A program made the position numbers and the translations under genes. From positions 28,337 through 92,336 of the forward strand of contig NZ_SMYO01000015.1 in the NCBI RefSeq assembly GCF_004358205.1: a stretch of 64,000 bases of DNA, in the 5' to 3' direction. Positions 1 to 7,968 of the stretch are shown piece by piece. The DNA is from Bacillus salipaludis. GTDB taxonomy: Bacteria > Bacillota > Bacilli > Bacillales_B > DSM-18226. The notes beneath the pieces are model-generated. The model searched no databases. It was not told where the DNA came from and worked only from the letters and a program-made list of their open reading frames with translations. Position 1 is the first letter of the stretch, and every line of letters starts with the position of its first letter.

Positions 1-234
1 GAGCGTTTAAAAGAGTACCGGTTACCGAATTCAGGGAAAGTGGAACGGTATTACTTTAAGGCCTTGTATTTCAGGGAACCAAACGGTATTTTGTTTGAAT
101 TATCAACGGATAAACCGGGATTTGCGACAGACGAACCAATGGAAACAATGGGAGAAGCACTGGCACTTCCACCATTTTTGGAACCAAAACGAAAAGAGAT
201 CGAAGAAAAATTACGTCCATTAATTTTAAATTAA
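1..234 (+). CDS. VOC-family ring-cleaving dioxygenase, C-terminal part (cut by window start)
   Basis: The frame is open from base 1, so only the last 77 residues are visible. They end in a block (FREPNGILFELSTDKPGF, then a P-PFLEPKR stretch) that closely matches the end of the complete gene immediately downstream, so the two are tandem paralogues. In this family (glyoxalase/bleomycin-resistance fold; hydroquinone or catechol dioxygenases such as Bacillus MhqO/MhqA) the Glu of the FE-L/FA-T motif is a metal ligand. The gene ends 26 bases before the next start and probably shares its transcript. The substrate cannot be read from this fragment. Confidence 0.85.
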   Translation, partial: ERLKEYRLPNSGKVERYYFKALYFREPNGILFELSTDKPGFATDEPMETMGEALALPPFLEPKRKEIEEKLRPLILN

Positions 235-260
235 ATCTGACTTCCTAGGAGGAATATATA

Positions 261-1238
261 ATGAACCATTTAAAAGGAATACACCATGTAACAGCGATTA
301 CAAGCAGTGCGGAAAAGAACTATGAATTCTTCACGTATGTTTTAGGTATGCGCTTAGTTAAAAAAACCGTAAATCAAGATGATATTCAAACCTATCATTT
401 ATTCTTTGCAGATGATAAAGGCAGTGCAGGCACAGACATGACTTTCTTTGACTTCCCTGGCATTCCGAAAGGTGTACATGGTACAAACGAAATTTCAAAG
501 ACTTCGTTCCGTGTACCAAGTGATGCTGCACTAGACTATTGGGTAAAACGTTTTGAGCGCCTAGAAGTAAAGCATACTGGTATTAAGGAGCAATTTGGCA
601 AGAAAACTCTTTCTTTCGTTGATTTTGATGATCAAAACTATCAATTGATTTCAGACGAATTCAATAAAGGGGTAGAATCTGGCACACCTTGGCAGAAAGG
701 TCCAATTCCATTAGAATATGCGATTACTGGTTTAGGACCTGTTTTTGTTCGAATTGCGAATTTTGATTACTTTAAAGAAATGATGGAAAAAGTTCTATTA
801 TTTAGAGAGACAGATAAAGAAGGGTCATTCCATTTATTTGAAGTGGGGGATGGCGGGAATGGTGCCTCTGTTATTGTAGAGTATAATGCCATTCTACCTG
901 GAGCCCGCCAAGGTTTTGGGACGGTTCACCATGCGGCATTCCGTGTAGAAGATCGCTCTGTTTTAGAAGAATGGATTGAACGAATGAATGGTTTTGGATT
1001 TCATACTTCCGGTTATGTAAATCGTCACTTTTTTGAGTCATTATACGCAAGAGTGGCACCGCAAATTTTATTTGAGTTCGCTACAGATGGTCCTGGTTTT
1101 ATGGGTGACGAACCTTATGAAACGCTTGGGGAAAAATTATCTTTACCACCATTCTTAGAGCCTAAACGTGCAGAAATTGAAAAATTAGTTCGCCCAATTG
1201 ATACAGTAAGAAGTACAAAGGAATTTATCAAAGAATAA
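261..1238 (+). CDS. VOC-family ring-cleaving dioxygenase (MhqO/MhqA-like)
   Basis: A 325-residue, two-module vicinal-oxygen-chelate protein. The N-terminal module opens with GIHHVTAIT (His pair near 8-9), the second has [10 protein letters not shown] (around 220) and the closing [11 protein letters not shown] (around 275), which fits the His-His-Glu iron site of extradiol dioxygenases. The length matches Bacillus MhqO-type hydroquinone dioxygenases, which act in quinone/diphenol detoxification (family knowledge; the substrate here is inferred). The start is set by CTAGGAGGAATATATA just upstream. It is the second of two tandem paralogues; no MhqR-type regulator is visible in the window. Soluble, cytoplasmic. 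Confidence 0.85.
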   Translation: MNHLKGIHHVTAITSSAEKNYEFFTYVLGMRLVKKTVNQDDIQTYHLFFADDKGSAGTDMTFFDFPGIPKGVHGTNEISKTSFRVPSDAALDYWVKRFERLEVKHTGIKEQFGKKTLSFVDFDDQNYQLISDEFNKGVESGTPWQKGPIPLEYAITGLGPVFVRIANFDYFKEMMEKVLLFRETDKEGSFHLFEVGDGGNGASVIVEYNAILPGARQGFGTVHHAAFRVEDRSVLEEWIERMNGFGFHTSGYVNRHFFESLYARVAPQILFEFATDGPGFMGDEPYETLGEKLSLPPFLEPKRAEIEKLVRPIDTVRSTKEFIKE

Positions 1239-1243
1239 AAGGA

Positions 1244-1393
1244 AAAAGCGCATCAACTGGTGAGATGAGTAAGCGTTATGGCTTTAATTATTTTGATAAG
1301 CACGATGATGACTCTGGAACATTAGAACGCAAGAAGAAAAAGTCATTTTATTGGTATAAAAACGTTATCGCAACAAATGGTGAGGAGCTTTAA
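1244..1393 (+). pseudogene. Remnant: C-terminal end of a GH1 6-phospho-beta-glucosidase
   Basis: Directly after the dioxygenase stop, the frame through ATG 1265 reads [18 protein letters not shown], then [27 protein letters not shown] and a TAA. This is the typical carboxyl end of family-1 glycosidases of the BglA/BglH type (SAS-GEM-KRYGFIYVD ... KKSF-WYK-VI-SNGE-L). Nothing upstream of about 1244 continues the protein, so roughly 430 residues are missing. I read it as the scar of a deletion or insertion that fused a lost glucosidase gene to the dioxygenase locus. It keeps its natural terminator just downstream. Confidence 0.7.
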
Positions 1394-1415
1394 TCGAATT
1401 TATAATTACTATTTA

Positions 1416-1440
1416 AGAGCTACTAAAGATAGCTCTTTTT
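1416..1440 (+). terminator. Rho-independent terminator
   Basis: Arms AGAGCTA (1416-1422) and TAGCTCT (1430-1436) pair perfectly around a 7-base loop and run into a T tract. It probably once ended the glucosidase transcript and now ends the dioxygenase pair. Confidence 0.75.
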
Positions 1441-1490
1441 TATTTTATAATCAATTTGGAAATATGTTAAAATTAAGAAAATATAAATAC

Positions 1491-1602
1491 GGGGGGATTA
1501 AGTAATGAGATTATATTTAGATGTTTTTGAAAACGACCAACCAGCTATTCATTCCTAAGTCGAGGGATGAATTGTTACGATTAAAATCATGCCTCGTCTT
1601 AG
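1491..1602 (+). promoter_or_regulatory. Structured leader with 17-codon uORF upstream of DMT exporter
   Basis: GGGGGG at 1491-1496 is well placed for an ATG at 1505 that opens a 17-codon frame (MRLYLDVFENDQPAIHS, ends 1558). Overlapping its end, CTAAG-T-CGAGG (1555-1565) can pair with CCTCG-T-CTTAG (1592-1602), ten pairs with one mismatch. A weak second hairpin (GGGAAA ... TTTCCC-like) follows before the transporter ribosome site. It may be an attenuating leader or the stub of a lost gene. I recognise neither the peptide nor the RNA. Confidence 0.35.
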
Positions 1603-1647
1603 GGAAAGTTCATTTAAATTCCCTTTTAAAAAGACGGAGGTATTATA

Positions 1648-2541
1648 ATGAAGCAAAATTTAATTGGAGCAATCTGTTTATCTTTAGCCGCAAGCATGTG
1701 GGGCGGTATGTATGTAGTCAGTAAATATGTATTAGGTTATATTCCACCGTTAACCCTGGTATGGGTACGGTATGTTATAGCGTTTGTTTTTTTGTATATT
1801 GTATTAAAAATGACTCAAATAAAAAATGGTAATCGCACCGTTATTAAGAAAAATGATTGGTTCCTATTAGCTTGGATTGGTTTTATAGGGTACTTCGTAT
1901 CCATTGCTTTCCAATTCATTGGCACAAAATTATCTGATGCACACACTGGAGCTTTGATTACATCCGCTACACCAGCTTTTATTGTGGTCTTTGCACGATT
2001 TATATTAAAGGAAAAACTGACCGTTAGAAAGATTATTTCTGTTTTATTAGCAACATTTGGAGTTGTTATTGTAATTGGTTGGGATACAAAGGTTGGAACT
2101 TACTTAACAGGAAGTATCATATTGGTGGGAGCCGCAGTCACTTGGGCGTTATTATCAGTCTATGTAAAGGTTGCTTCTAAACGTCTTTCTTCCTTAATCA
2201 TAACGACTTATGCTGTATTATTTGCACTTATTTTTACTACACCGGCAATGATATGGGAACTTCAAGCGAATGATGTATATTATCAAAACATTCTAATCAT
2301 TGTAGGAGTTATTTATCTTGGAGTAGTTTCAACTTCTGGAGCATTTTTTCTTTGGAATAAAGGTATGGATTTAATGGATGCTGGAATCGGCTCATTGTTT
2401 TTCTTTTTCCAACCACTTGTAGGTTCTTTTTTAGGATGGCTCTTGTTAAAAGAAAAATTAGACGTAAACTTTTTTATTGGTGGTTTTATCATAATGATAG
2501 GTGTCGTGATCGTTACCTTAAAAAAGAAAAAAACGATGTAA
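1648..2541 (+). CDS. DMT-superfamily (EamA) transporter
   Basis: A 297-residue polytopic membrane protein with the two EamA repeats and about ten predicted helices. The N-terminal AASMWGGMYVVSK and the second-half WAL-SVYVK are typical of metabolite exporters of the drug/metabolite transporter superfamily, and the length is normal (280-310). It ends in a Lys-rich cytoplasmic tail. The start is supported by GACGGAGG seven bases upstream. It is preceded by a structured leader with a small upstream frame. The substrate is unknown; members export amino acids, nucleobases or drugs. It appears to be a single-gene unit. Confidence 0.85.
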   Translation: MKQNLIGAICLSLAASMWGGMYVVSKYVLGYIPPLTLVWVRYVIAFVFLYIVLKMTQIKNGNRTVIKKNDWFLLAWIGFIGYFVSIAFQFIGTKLSDAHTGALITSATPAFIVVFARFILKEKLTVRKIISVLLATFGVVIVIGWDTKVGTYLTGSIILVGAAVTWALLSVYVKVASKRLSSLIITTYAVLFALIFTTPAMIWELQANDVYYQNILIIVGVIYLGVVSTSGAFFLWNKGMDLMDAGIGSLFFFFQPLVGSFLGWLLLKEKLDVNFFIGGFIIMIGVVIVTLKKKKTM

Positions 2542-3032
2542 AGGTTAAGCGCCCGATCTGATAAATAGACGGAAAAATTCCGCTTATTTAGTAATTATTA
2601 TTAAAACTAGCTTCAATAGGCGGAGAGAATCCGCCTATTGGCTCGAAAAAGTTCTAAAAGGGGAGCTTTTCCTTTGCATAACCGGAAAACCTCCCCATAT
2701 ATACCCCGAAACGAGCTTCATTCTGCATCTAACCGAAAAATCTCGCTTATTTTACTTATTTAATTGATAAATTAGAGCCTAATTTGATATTTTTTTCTTG
2801 TTTTTACACCCTAAAACAGAACCTGTTAGTAAAAGCAGGGGGATAGAATTTTCTGTCCTCTTTTGTATTTAAATTCCTATAAAAATAAAAACTGAAAAAA
2901 GGCTGAGCCTTTTAAGGCTAAATGAGTATCGTTAACTTTTCAGAAGTTTTATAATCCTGCAATAATATACTATAGGCATTTAATTTGAAGATGTATTATT
3001 ACATGAGAAAACCTTGAAAGGAGTTTTTTCTG
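2542..3032. other. 491-bp intergenic region with hairpins and degenerate repeats
   Basis: No gene seen. It contains a perfect 11-bp inverted repeat (2614-2624 with 2630-2640, loop GAGAA, no T tract) and several degenerate CGGAAAAA / TCCGCTTATT segments (2566-2590, 2665-2680, 2730-2750). These resemble the arrays near 32.4 and 42.3 kb. No promoter is convincing except the AT-rich stretch before the LysE gene. Confidence 0.5.
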
Positions 3033-3608
3033 ATGAATATTACATCTTTTTTAATTTACTGTATTATTGTTACTTTTACACCAGGGCCAACTAATATCGT
3101 CATATTATCCACCGTGCATCATTTGGGGACGAAGAAGGCACTGGAATATACGTACGGAGCAACGATTGCATTTGGTATATTACTAGTTATTTCCGCTATG
3201 TTGAATACATTGCTGATAACGATCATACCTAAAATTTTGATTGTTATACAGATCATCGGAAGTTTTTATATGTTCTATCTTGCTTATCAAATCTACAAAG
3301 CGGATACATCAAAACCAACTGTAAACCAATCTGGTACCTTTAAATCAGGTTTCCTTATGCAGTTTTTAAATCCAAAGGTGCTCCTTTTTACCATGACTGT
3401 CATTCCTAGCTTTATTATGCCGCACTATACCGCAATGCCTGCGGTGACTATAAGTGTTTTCACCATAACGCTTATTGGATTTTTGGCATTTATTACTTGG
3501 GTTCTTTTTGGTTCAATCTTCAAGAAGTTTTTACAGAATCATAGTAAGATTGTTAATATATTAATGGCTTTGTTTTTAGCATATTCCGGAATAATGATAT
3601 GGTTGTAG
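3033..3608 (+). CDS. LysE/RhtB-family amino-acid exporter
   Basis: A 191-residue membrane protein with about six helices. The hallmark FTPGPTNIVILST near residue 15 is the LysE/RhtB signature (TPGP-N). A second conserved segment, F--QFLNPKVLLF, sits mid-protein. Family members pump amino acids such as lysine, threonine or homoserine outward; the substrate here is not determinable. The start follows AAAGGAG. The AraC regulator begins 25 bases after its stop, so the two are probably co-transcribed and the regulator may control the exporter. Confidence 0.87.
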   Translation: MNITSFLIYCIIVTFTPGPTNIVILSTVHHLGTKKALEYTYGATIAFGILLVISAMLNTLLITIIPKILIVIQIIGSFYMFYLAYQIYKADTSKPTVNQSGTFKSGFLMQFLNPKVLLFTMTVIPSFIMPHYTAMPAVTISVFTITLIGFLAFITWVLFGSIFKKFLQNHSKIVNILMALFLAYSGIMIWL

Positions 3609-3633
3609 GGAAGTTAAATAAGAGGTGAATTTA

Positions 3634-4413
3634 ATGGATAAATTTATCTATAAAAAATCAGCAGGTGTTACTGCCTTGTCAGCAAGTATGACTGATTTTA
3701 CTTATAAAAAGCATTCCCACCAGGAGTATGCTATTGGGGTAACCTTGCGTGGTATTCAACAATATAACCTGGATGGCAGCTTACAATTATCCTATCAAAA
3801 TGGTGTAATGCTTTTTAATCCAGAACAGGCACATGACGGAATGGCACATGATCATAAGGCAGGACTTGATTATGTTATGCTATATATTGAGCCGCAATTG
3901 CTTTTAGAGGTTATGGAGAAGAAGGATAAAGTGCTTTTTCCGACCCCTATTGTGTATGATCATAGACTTGAACAAAGAATATTAAGTCTTGCAAAAGCAA
4001 TATTACGCGAAAAAGATGAGGCAATGTGCAGTGAATTACTCTTATCCCTCACAGATAGCCTTATTCAAACTAATCTTTCTATCGATAAGAAGAAAGATAA
4101 TGTTCTAATTAGAAAAGCAAAAGAGATGCTTCATGCCAACTTAGGAAATGTACTAAAACTTGATGAGATATGTAATGAGCTTAATTTATCGAAATTTCAG
4201 TTTATCAGATTATTTAAGTCTCATACCGGAATTTCACCATTCCAATATTTTCTTAACTGCAAAATAGAACGTGCAAAGCAGTTAATAGAAAAAAACGGAG
4301 ATATATATTCAGTAGTAGTGGATTGTGGTTTTGTTGATTTATCTCATTTAAATAAACATTTTAAAAGCGTATACGGAACAACAGCATTTGAATATTTGTC
4401 ACATATTAATTGA
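3634..4413 (+). CDS. AraC-family transcriptional regulator
   Basis: About 259 residues. The N-terminal cupin-like sensor domain (H-HQEYAIGVTLRG) is followed by a C-terminal AraC double helix-turn-helix (from about 165: KLDEICNELNLSKFQFIRLF, then SVVVDCGFVDLSHLNKHFK and a final G-T--EY). An in-frame GTG lies 9 bases earlier, but AGAGGTGA is best spaced for ATG 3634. It is downstream of the LysE exporter, an arrangement in which AraC proteins of this type often control the exporter (inference). Confidence 0.87.
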   Translation: MDKFIYKKSAGVTALSASMTDFTYKKHSHQEYAIGVTLRGIQQYNLDGSLQLSYQNGVMLFNPEQAHDGMAHDHKAGLDYVMLYIEPQLLLEVMEKKDKVLFPTPIVYDHRLEQRILSLAKAILREKDEAMCSELLLSLTDSLIQTNLSIDKKKDNVLIRKAKEMLHANLGNVLKLDEICNELNLSKFQFIRLFKSHTGISPFQYFLNCKIERAKQLIEKNGDIYSVVVDCGFVDLSHLNKHFKSVYGTTAFEYLSHIN

Positions 4414-4446
4414 GGAGGAGTTTTGTATTTTAGGAGGAAAAGCTTA

Positions 4447-5012
4447 ATGAAAACATCCAATATTATTTTCTTTGAAACAAAATTCCCAAGCGCAAACATG
4501 ATCTTGATTAAGGATCAGCTCCCAATCCTTATTGACACTGGTTTTGGGAGTGATACGAAAGAAACAGAACGATTAATGAATGAAGCAGGCGTATCACCAG
4601 AAGAGTTACACCTTATTGTGAACACGCATTATCATAGTGACCATGTAGGAGGCAATTTTCATCTTCAAAAAAATAAAAGTGTTAAAATTGCTGCACACAA
4701 ATGGGATGCTGATTTAATTAATGGATGTGACCCTGAAGCCTGTAGTGCAGATTGGTTAGATCAGCCTGTAGAACCTTATCGAGTCGATAAAAAGCTAAAA
4801 GATAACGATGAGATCAATACTGGAAGTAGAACCTTGAAAGTCTTGCACACACCGAGATTCCAATTTTGCTCGATGAAATGATTCGTTCCGGAGCAGCAAG
4901 CTGGCACAATAATCATTTAATCGCCGCCATCCCATATCAAACACCACTAAAGAAATGGATGAGTACCAACATAAAACCAAGAGATTGGAAACCTCTAGAT
5001 TTTCTCACATAA
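4447..5012 (+). pseudogene. MBL-fold metallo-hydrolase with internal deletion and frameshift
   Basis: The N-terminal 130 residues are a good metallo-beta-lactamase fold with NTHYHSDHVGGN (motif THxHxDH) and the following LKVLHTP that should lead into GHSPGH. Instead the frame changes after HTP (about 4852) and stops at 4881. In the shifted frame the DNA reads IPILLDEMIRSGAASW, then a tail ending KPLDFLT with a stop at 5012, which looks like a C-terminus of the same kind of enzyme. The segment with the remaining metal ligands is missing, so the product should be inactive. The start is set by TAGGAGGAAAAG. The deletion size is inferred (about 80-100 codons). Confidence 0.7.
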
Positions 5013-5146
5013 CTCCATCCCAATACTTCACTGACGAATCAGTCTCTTTATTACTTACAAAGCCGGATAGTTGAATATTATGTTATTTTTTGTAATATTC
5101 AGATTGCCATTACCCAAACAATATAAAACATTGAGGGGGAATTTAT

Positions 5147-5524
5147 ATGCCATTAAAAGAAGGAGATATCATTACTTTTGAACGGAAGTTTACTGTAAGG
5201 GACGTTGAATTATTTACAGAGATTTCAGGTGATGAAGGGATTCATCATATAACTCCAGATGAACAGGGAAGACTTGTTGTTCAAGGGTTATTAACGGCCA
5301 CTCTACCAACAAAAGTAGGTGGAGATCATAACGTATTGGCACGTACTATGAATTTTGAGTTTTTACGACCTGTGTTTACAGAAGATACAATAATATGTGA
5401 AGTTAAAATTGAAAAATATGAAAGACAAGAAAATAATAGAACCGCTATTCTTGCATCCTTTTTATGTAAAAATCAGAATGAAAAGGAAGTATTAAAAGGG
5501 GATTTTTCAGGTGTTATACTGTAG
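5147..5524 (+). CDS. MaoC-like / hotdog-fold dehydratase-domain protein
   Basis: A 125-residue protein matching the single-hotdog MaoC family in length and layout: an opening G--I-FER-FT--DVELFTEISGDEG segment, a central VVQGLLTATLPTKVGG, and a closing strand region with FLRPVFTEDTIICEV. The catalytic Asp/His pair of (R)-hydratases (D...H) is represented by SGDEGIHH near residues 29-35, though the usual NP-H spacing is altered, so activity is uncertain. GAGGGGGAATTTAT precedes the ATG. It stands alone, with a long inverted repeat downstream. Confidence 0.7.
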   Translation: MPLKEGDIITFERKFTVRDVELFTEISGDEGIHHITPDEQGRLVVQGLLTATLPTKVGGDHNVLARTMNFEFLRPVFTEDTIICEVKIEKYERQENNRTAILASFLCKNQNEKEVLKGDFSGVIL

Positions 5525-5592
5525 ATACGCCGCGGGTTTAATAAATTTTCTTGCAGTTAATATAAACTAACAATTCCTCATCACTAGTTATT

Positions 5593-5630
5593 ACAAGAAA
5601 CACGCTTGAAATACCAAGCATGTTTCTTGT
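5593..5630. terminator. Long inverted repeat between convergent genes
   Basis: 5593-5608 pairs with 5615-5630 (16 positions, one mismatch, loop AAATAC). It sits between the plus-strand MaoC-like gene and the minus-strand lipoprotein, so a bidirectional terminator role is likely, although the T tracts are poor. Confidence 0.55.
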
Positions 5631-5661
5631 GTTTATCCAGGGGTGCCGCCAGTTCCTTATA

Positions 5662-5835
5662 TTAATTACCAGATTGATCTGTTCCTTGATCTGAGCCGCT
5701 ATTTTGAGAATCACCCGCACCACCGTCTTGATTTTGTTGGGTATTTGCATCCTTATTATTGCTACAACCTGAGGCAGCTCCTACCAAGATGAAAGACGCC
5801 AATACTCCAAAAACCCATTTCTTTAAATCTTTCAT
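5662..5835 (-). CDS. Small putative lipoprotein, Gly/Asn/Gln-rich
   Basis: 57 residues: MKDLKKW, a hydrophobic stretch, then ASGC-SNNKD, which fits a type II signal peptide with Cys at about residue 24. The position -3 residue is Ala rather than the usual Leu. The mature part is a low-complexity hydrophilic tail rich in Q, N, G, D and S. The start at 5835 is chosen because AAGGAGG lies directly upstream; a longer frame to 5883 has no ribosome site. Bacillaceae carry many such short lipoproteins; the function is unknown. Confidence 0.65.
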   Translation of the reverse strand: MKDLKKWVFGVLASFILVGAASGCSNNKDANTQQNQDGGAGDSQNSGSDQGTDQSGN

Positions 5836-6160
5836 TTTTAAATTCCTCCTTGATTGTTTTAATTTTTGGTACACTCCCATCATACAAAAATGCAGAGAAA
5901 ATAGAATAAGGGTAACGGACTCTTAACTGATTATTAACAATTTTCATAATATTTTACCGAAATATTAAAAAGACTTAGTTCAATCTATTCTTATTATTGA
6001 ATTTATTAGTCTTTTCTTCCTAAGGAAATTTTTAAAAAAGGGGAAACACCGTCATTTAGAAATTCTTTTGGAGTTTGATTAGAAAAAAGTAGAAAAATCA
6101 AAAGAAGAGATGTTTGTTTGTTGTTTTGCTTGTTTAAATGTACGTTTTATTAGGTTTTGT
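5836..6160. other. AT-rich intergenic region
   Basis: 325 bases upstream of the small lipoprotein gene, with no coding frame or RNA that I recognise. It should hold the lipoprotein promoter on the minus strand. Confidence 0.4.
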
Positions 6161-6313
6161 TCACGTTTGTTTCGCCTTTAAACGTTTTAATTTTCTTTTA
6201 TGGGTTCTTATCGCTGTTTCCTTATCTTTTAAACTTGTTGTAACCACACCATTGCTTTCTACTACCACCAAATTATTAATTCCGCCTTGATAGTTTTGGT
6301 AGGAAATATACAT
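6161..6313 (-). CDS. Small basic hypothetical protein (50 aa)
   Basis: A 50-residue frame beginning MYISYQNYQGGINNLVVVES and ending in a Lys/Arg-rich helix (RTHKRKLKRLKAKQT). A GAAAGGATGAT sequence lies upstream. The composition is protein-like, with a beta-hairpin-like N-terminal half and a basic amphipathic tail, and the codons look Bacillus-like. I do not recognise the family. It has no visible operon partner; the frame runs on the same strand as its neighbours on both sides. Confidence 0.55.
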   Translation of the reverse strand: MYISYQNYQGGINNLVVVESNGVVTTSLKDKETAIRTHKRKLKRLKAKQT

Positions 6314-6502
6314 AATAAAGATCATCCTTTCATTTAGAATAATTTTTGTTTTCCATAATTAATATGGTTATATCTTAAGGTTAGTTATGATAATTCTAAC
6401 CTTTATTTTTTTAGTTTAGATTTAAATTCTGTAAATTTCTTATAAATTGTTAACCATTTAATATCTTCAGCTATCACTTAAAGCTAATAACGATAACCAG
6501 TT

Positions 6503-6540
6503 AAAAAAAGGATCGCCAAGATATATATAGGCGATCCTTT
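6503..6540 (-). terminator. Rho-independent terminator (minus strand)
   Basis: A perfect 11-bp stem, AAAGGATCGCC (6507-6517) with GGCGATCCTTT (6530-6540). Read on the minus strand it is followed by seven T, ending the small membrane-protein gene. Confidence 0.85.
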
Positions 6541-6592
6541 ATATTTATATAGAATTTTAATAAATTTTTTCAGGCGGTATAAGTGAATATTA

Positions 6593-6865
6593 TTATTGTT
6601 TATGATGCCATTTTTGAATGTGATCATGTTCATAGTGATGATCGAAATGAGTAGCCCTTCCTCCTCCAAAGCCAATCAATACTCCGAGAGCAAATAGGCA
6701 TACTGAGTAGACTAAAAGGCGTTTTCTTTTTTGACGAAAATTACTGAATTCAGCTTTTAATTCATGTTTAATTTCATGTTTAATTTCATTTTTTAGAGTG
6801 TGACTATTTTCTTCGAGCTGTTCTTGAGTTTGTTCTTGAGGCTGTCCTTGAGGTTCATCTGACAT
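6593..6865 (-). CDS. Small single-pass membrane protein with His-rich C-terminus
   Basis: 90 residues in three parts: a Gln/Glu-rich N-terminus with QPQEQTQEQ and a charged helix with a duplicated (E/N)EIKHE unit, one transmembrane helix (about 50-70, LLVYSVCLFALGVLIGFGGG), and a short tail with eight His (HFDHHYEHDHIQKWHHK). AGGAGGTGAGGG precedes the ATG and a strong terminator follows, so it is a real monocistronic gene. A metal-binding or envelope role is only a guess from the His content. Family not recognised. Confidence 0.7.
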   Translation of the reverse strand: MSDEPQGQPQEQTQEQLEENSHTLKNEIKHEIKHELKAEFSNFRQKRKRLLVYSVCLFALGVLIGFGGGRATHFDHHYEHDHIQKWHHKQ

Positions 6866-7202
6866 TTTCCCTCACCTCCTTTATCCAAAATATATGGATA
6901 AAAGAACTTCTCATTTCTTAACGAATTGTTAAATTTTTATGAACTTTTTAATATTGTTTGGTTAGTTCTTACTAGATATTTTATTTACTTACGAAAAAAT
7001 CATTTCGACAAGTATACTGGCTGTTATCACCTACCTGACAACTCCCGCCACTAAAGCAGTGGGGTTCTAAGGTACTAATACACTTTTCAACAGTACCCTT
7101 ATCTGAAGGAGATTTTGACCAAGATATTGATAAACCAAATAACCTGAGTCCTGTTGAGATAGAGACTCAGGTTTATTTGATTTCTTTAAAAATGCTGTTC
7201 AA
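6866..7202. other. 337-bp intergenic region with an IS200/IS605-like end hairpin
   Basis: No gene. 7031-7070 (CCTGACAACTCCCGCCACT then AAAGCAGTGGGGTTCTAAG) resembles the subterminal hairpins of IS200/IS605 (TnpB-type) elements, which read like CCCACCACT...AGTGGTGGGG. No tnpA or tnpB is nearby, so it would be an orphan end. The rest is AT-rich. Confidence 0.35.
7137..7178 (-). terminator. Hairpin terminator downstream of TetR gene
   Basis: AACCTGAGTC (7141-7150) pairs with GACTCAGGTT (7164-7173), extended by AAAT/ATTT. It lies 25 bases beyond the TetR stop on the minus strand. Confidence 0.65.
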
Positions 7203-7751
7203 TTATTCTAGGTTTCTATCTAACAATGCCCCCGTTTGTTCTGCCATAATACGAGCTGGCAATGGCATACCATTTTTGAACCACCATTCCACTGCCCCAA
7301 CAACCGCCGAACCAAAAAATTGAAGAATCACGTCATCACTTAATCCTTGATTTTTTCCTTCGGTTGAATTCACTTCAGCTTTAAACTCTTCAATCACTAA
7401 ATCAAGAAAGCGACTACGGAAATAGGGTGCACCTTTACTTGCTAACATCGTTGAAAAAAATAAATAATGACGCTCAAAGTATTCGTACCAGACATAATTT
7501 CCTTCTTGAAACGTCATCTCAGAGGCCAATTGGCACAGTTCTCGGAGATTGTCCATATGTTCTTCAATCATCCTATCCAGGAGGTCGTATTTATCCGTGT
7601 AATGAAGATAAATGGTTCCTCGATTCACATCTGCTCTGTCCGCAATATCCTGAATGGTAATGTCATCAAAACTTTTTTCAGACATCAGTTCAGTTACAGC
7701 ATTTTTTATCGCTATTTGGCTTTTGGCTATTCTTCTATCTACTTTAGACAT
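7203..7751 (-). CDS. TetR/AcrR-family transcriptional regulator
   Basis: 182 residues. The N-terminal helix-turn-helix (about 10-55) includes FDDITIQDIADRADVNRGTIYLHYTDKYDLLDRM, the canonical TetR motif. The C-terminal ligand domain is of the short type (VGAVEWWFKNGMP). The gene is divergent from the decarboxylase / aldo-keto reductase / MFS cluster. Two palindromes of the form TTGTTGA-TAATCAA lie in the shared intergenic region and a third precedes the second reductase, so this protein most likely represses the cluster and itself (inference). Confidence 0.9.
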   Translation of the reverse strand: MSKVDRRIAKSQIAIKNAVTELMSEKSFDDITIQDIADRADVNRGTIYLHYTDKYDLLDRMIEEHMDNLRELCQLASEMTFQEGNYVWYEYFERHYLFFSTMLASKGAPYFRSRFLDLVIEEFKAEVNSTEGKNQGLSDDVILQFFGSAVVGAVEWWFKNGMPLPARIMAEQTGALLDRNLE

Positions 7752-7797
7752 TTTATTTCTCCAATCACTCTAAAGATAATGAACAATTTTAATGGAT

Positions 7798-7815
7798 TTG
7801 TTGAGTAATCAACGA
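7798..7815. promoter_or_regulatory. Candidate TetR operator 1
   Basis: TTGTTGAGTAATCAACGA, an imperfect palindrome fitting TTGTTGATTAATCAACAA, 47 bases upstream of the TetR start. The following GAATTGCGTT also recurs after site 3. Confidence 0.6.
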
Positions 7816-7871
7816 ATTGCGTTCATTTAACCATTGAAAGTATGAAAAGCTTTTTTATAATTATAAACAGT

Positions 7872-7889
7872 TGTTGATTAATCAATCAA
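7872..7889. promoter_or_regulatory. Candidate TetR operator 2
   Basis: TTGTTGATTAATCAATCA, with a perfect 12-bp core palindrome at 7875-7886, about 80 bases upstream of the decarboxylase start. It matches sites 1 and 3. Confidence 0.6.
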
Positions 7890-7968
7890 TATTAATTTTT
7901 CAAGCATTATGTTGCAGCGAACTTTTGGATTAAAAAAAGTAAATGAACTTGAAACAGGAGGCTTATTT

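Noticed and set aside
1521..1724. A 67-residue frame upstream of the DMT exporter
   Set aside because: It lacks a ribosome site, overlaps the exporter start out of frame and has no protein-like pattern past its first part.
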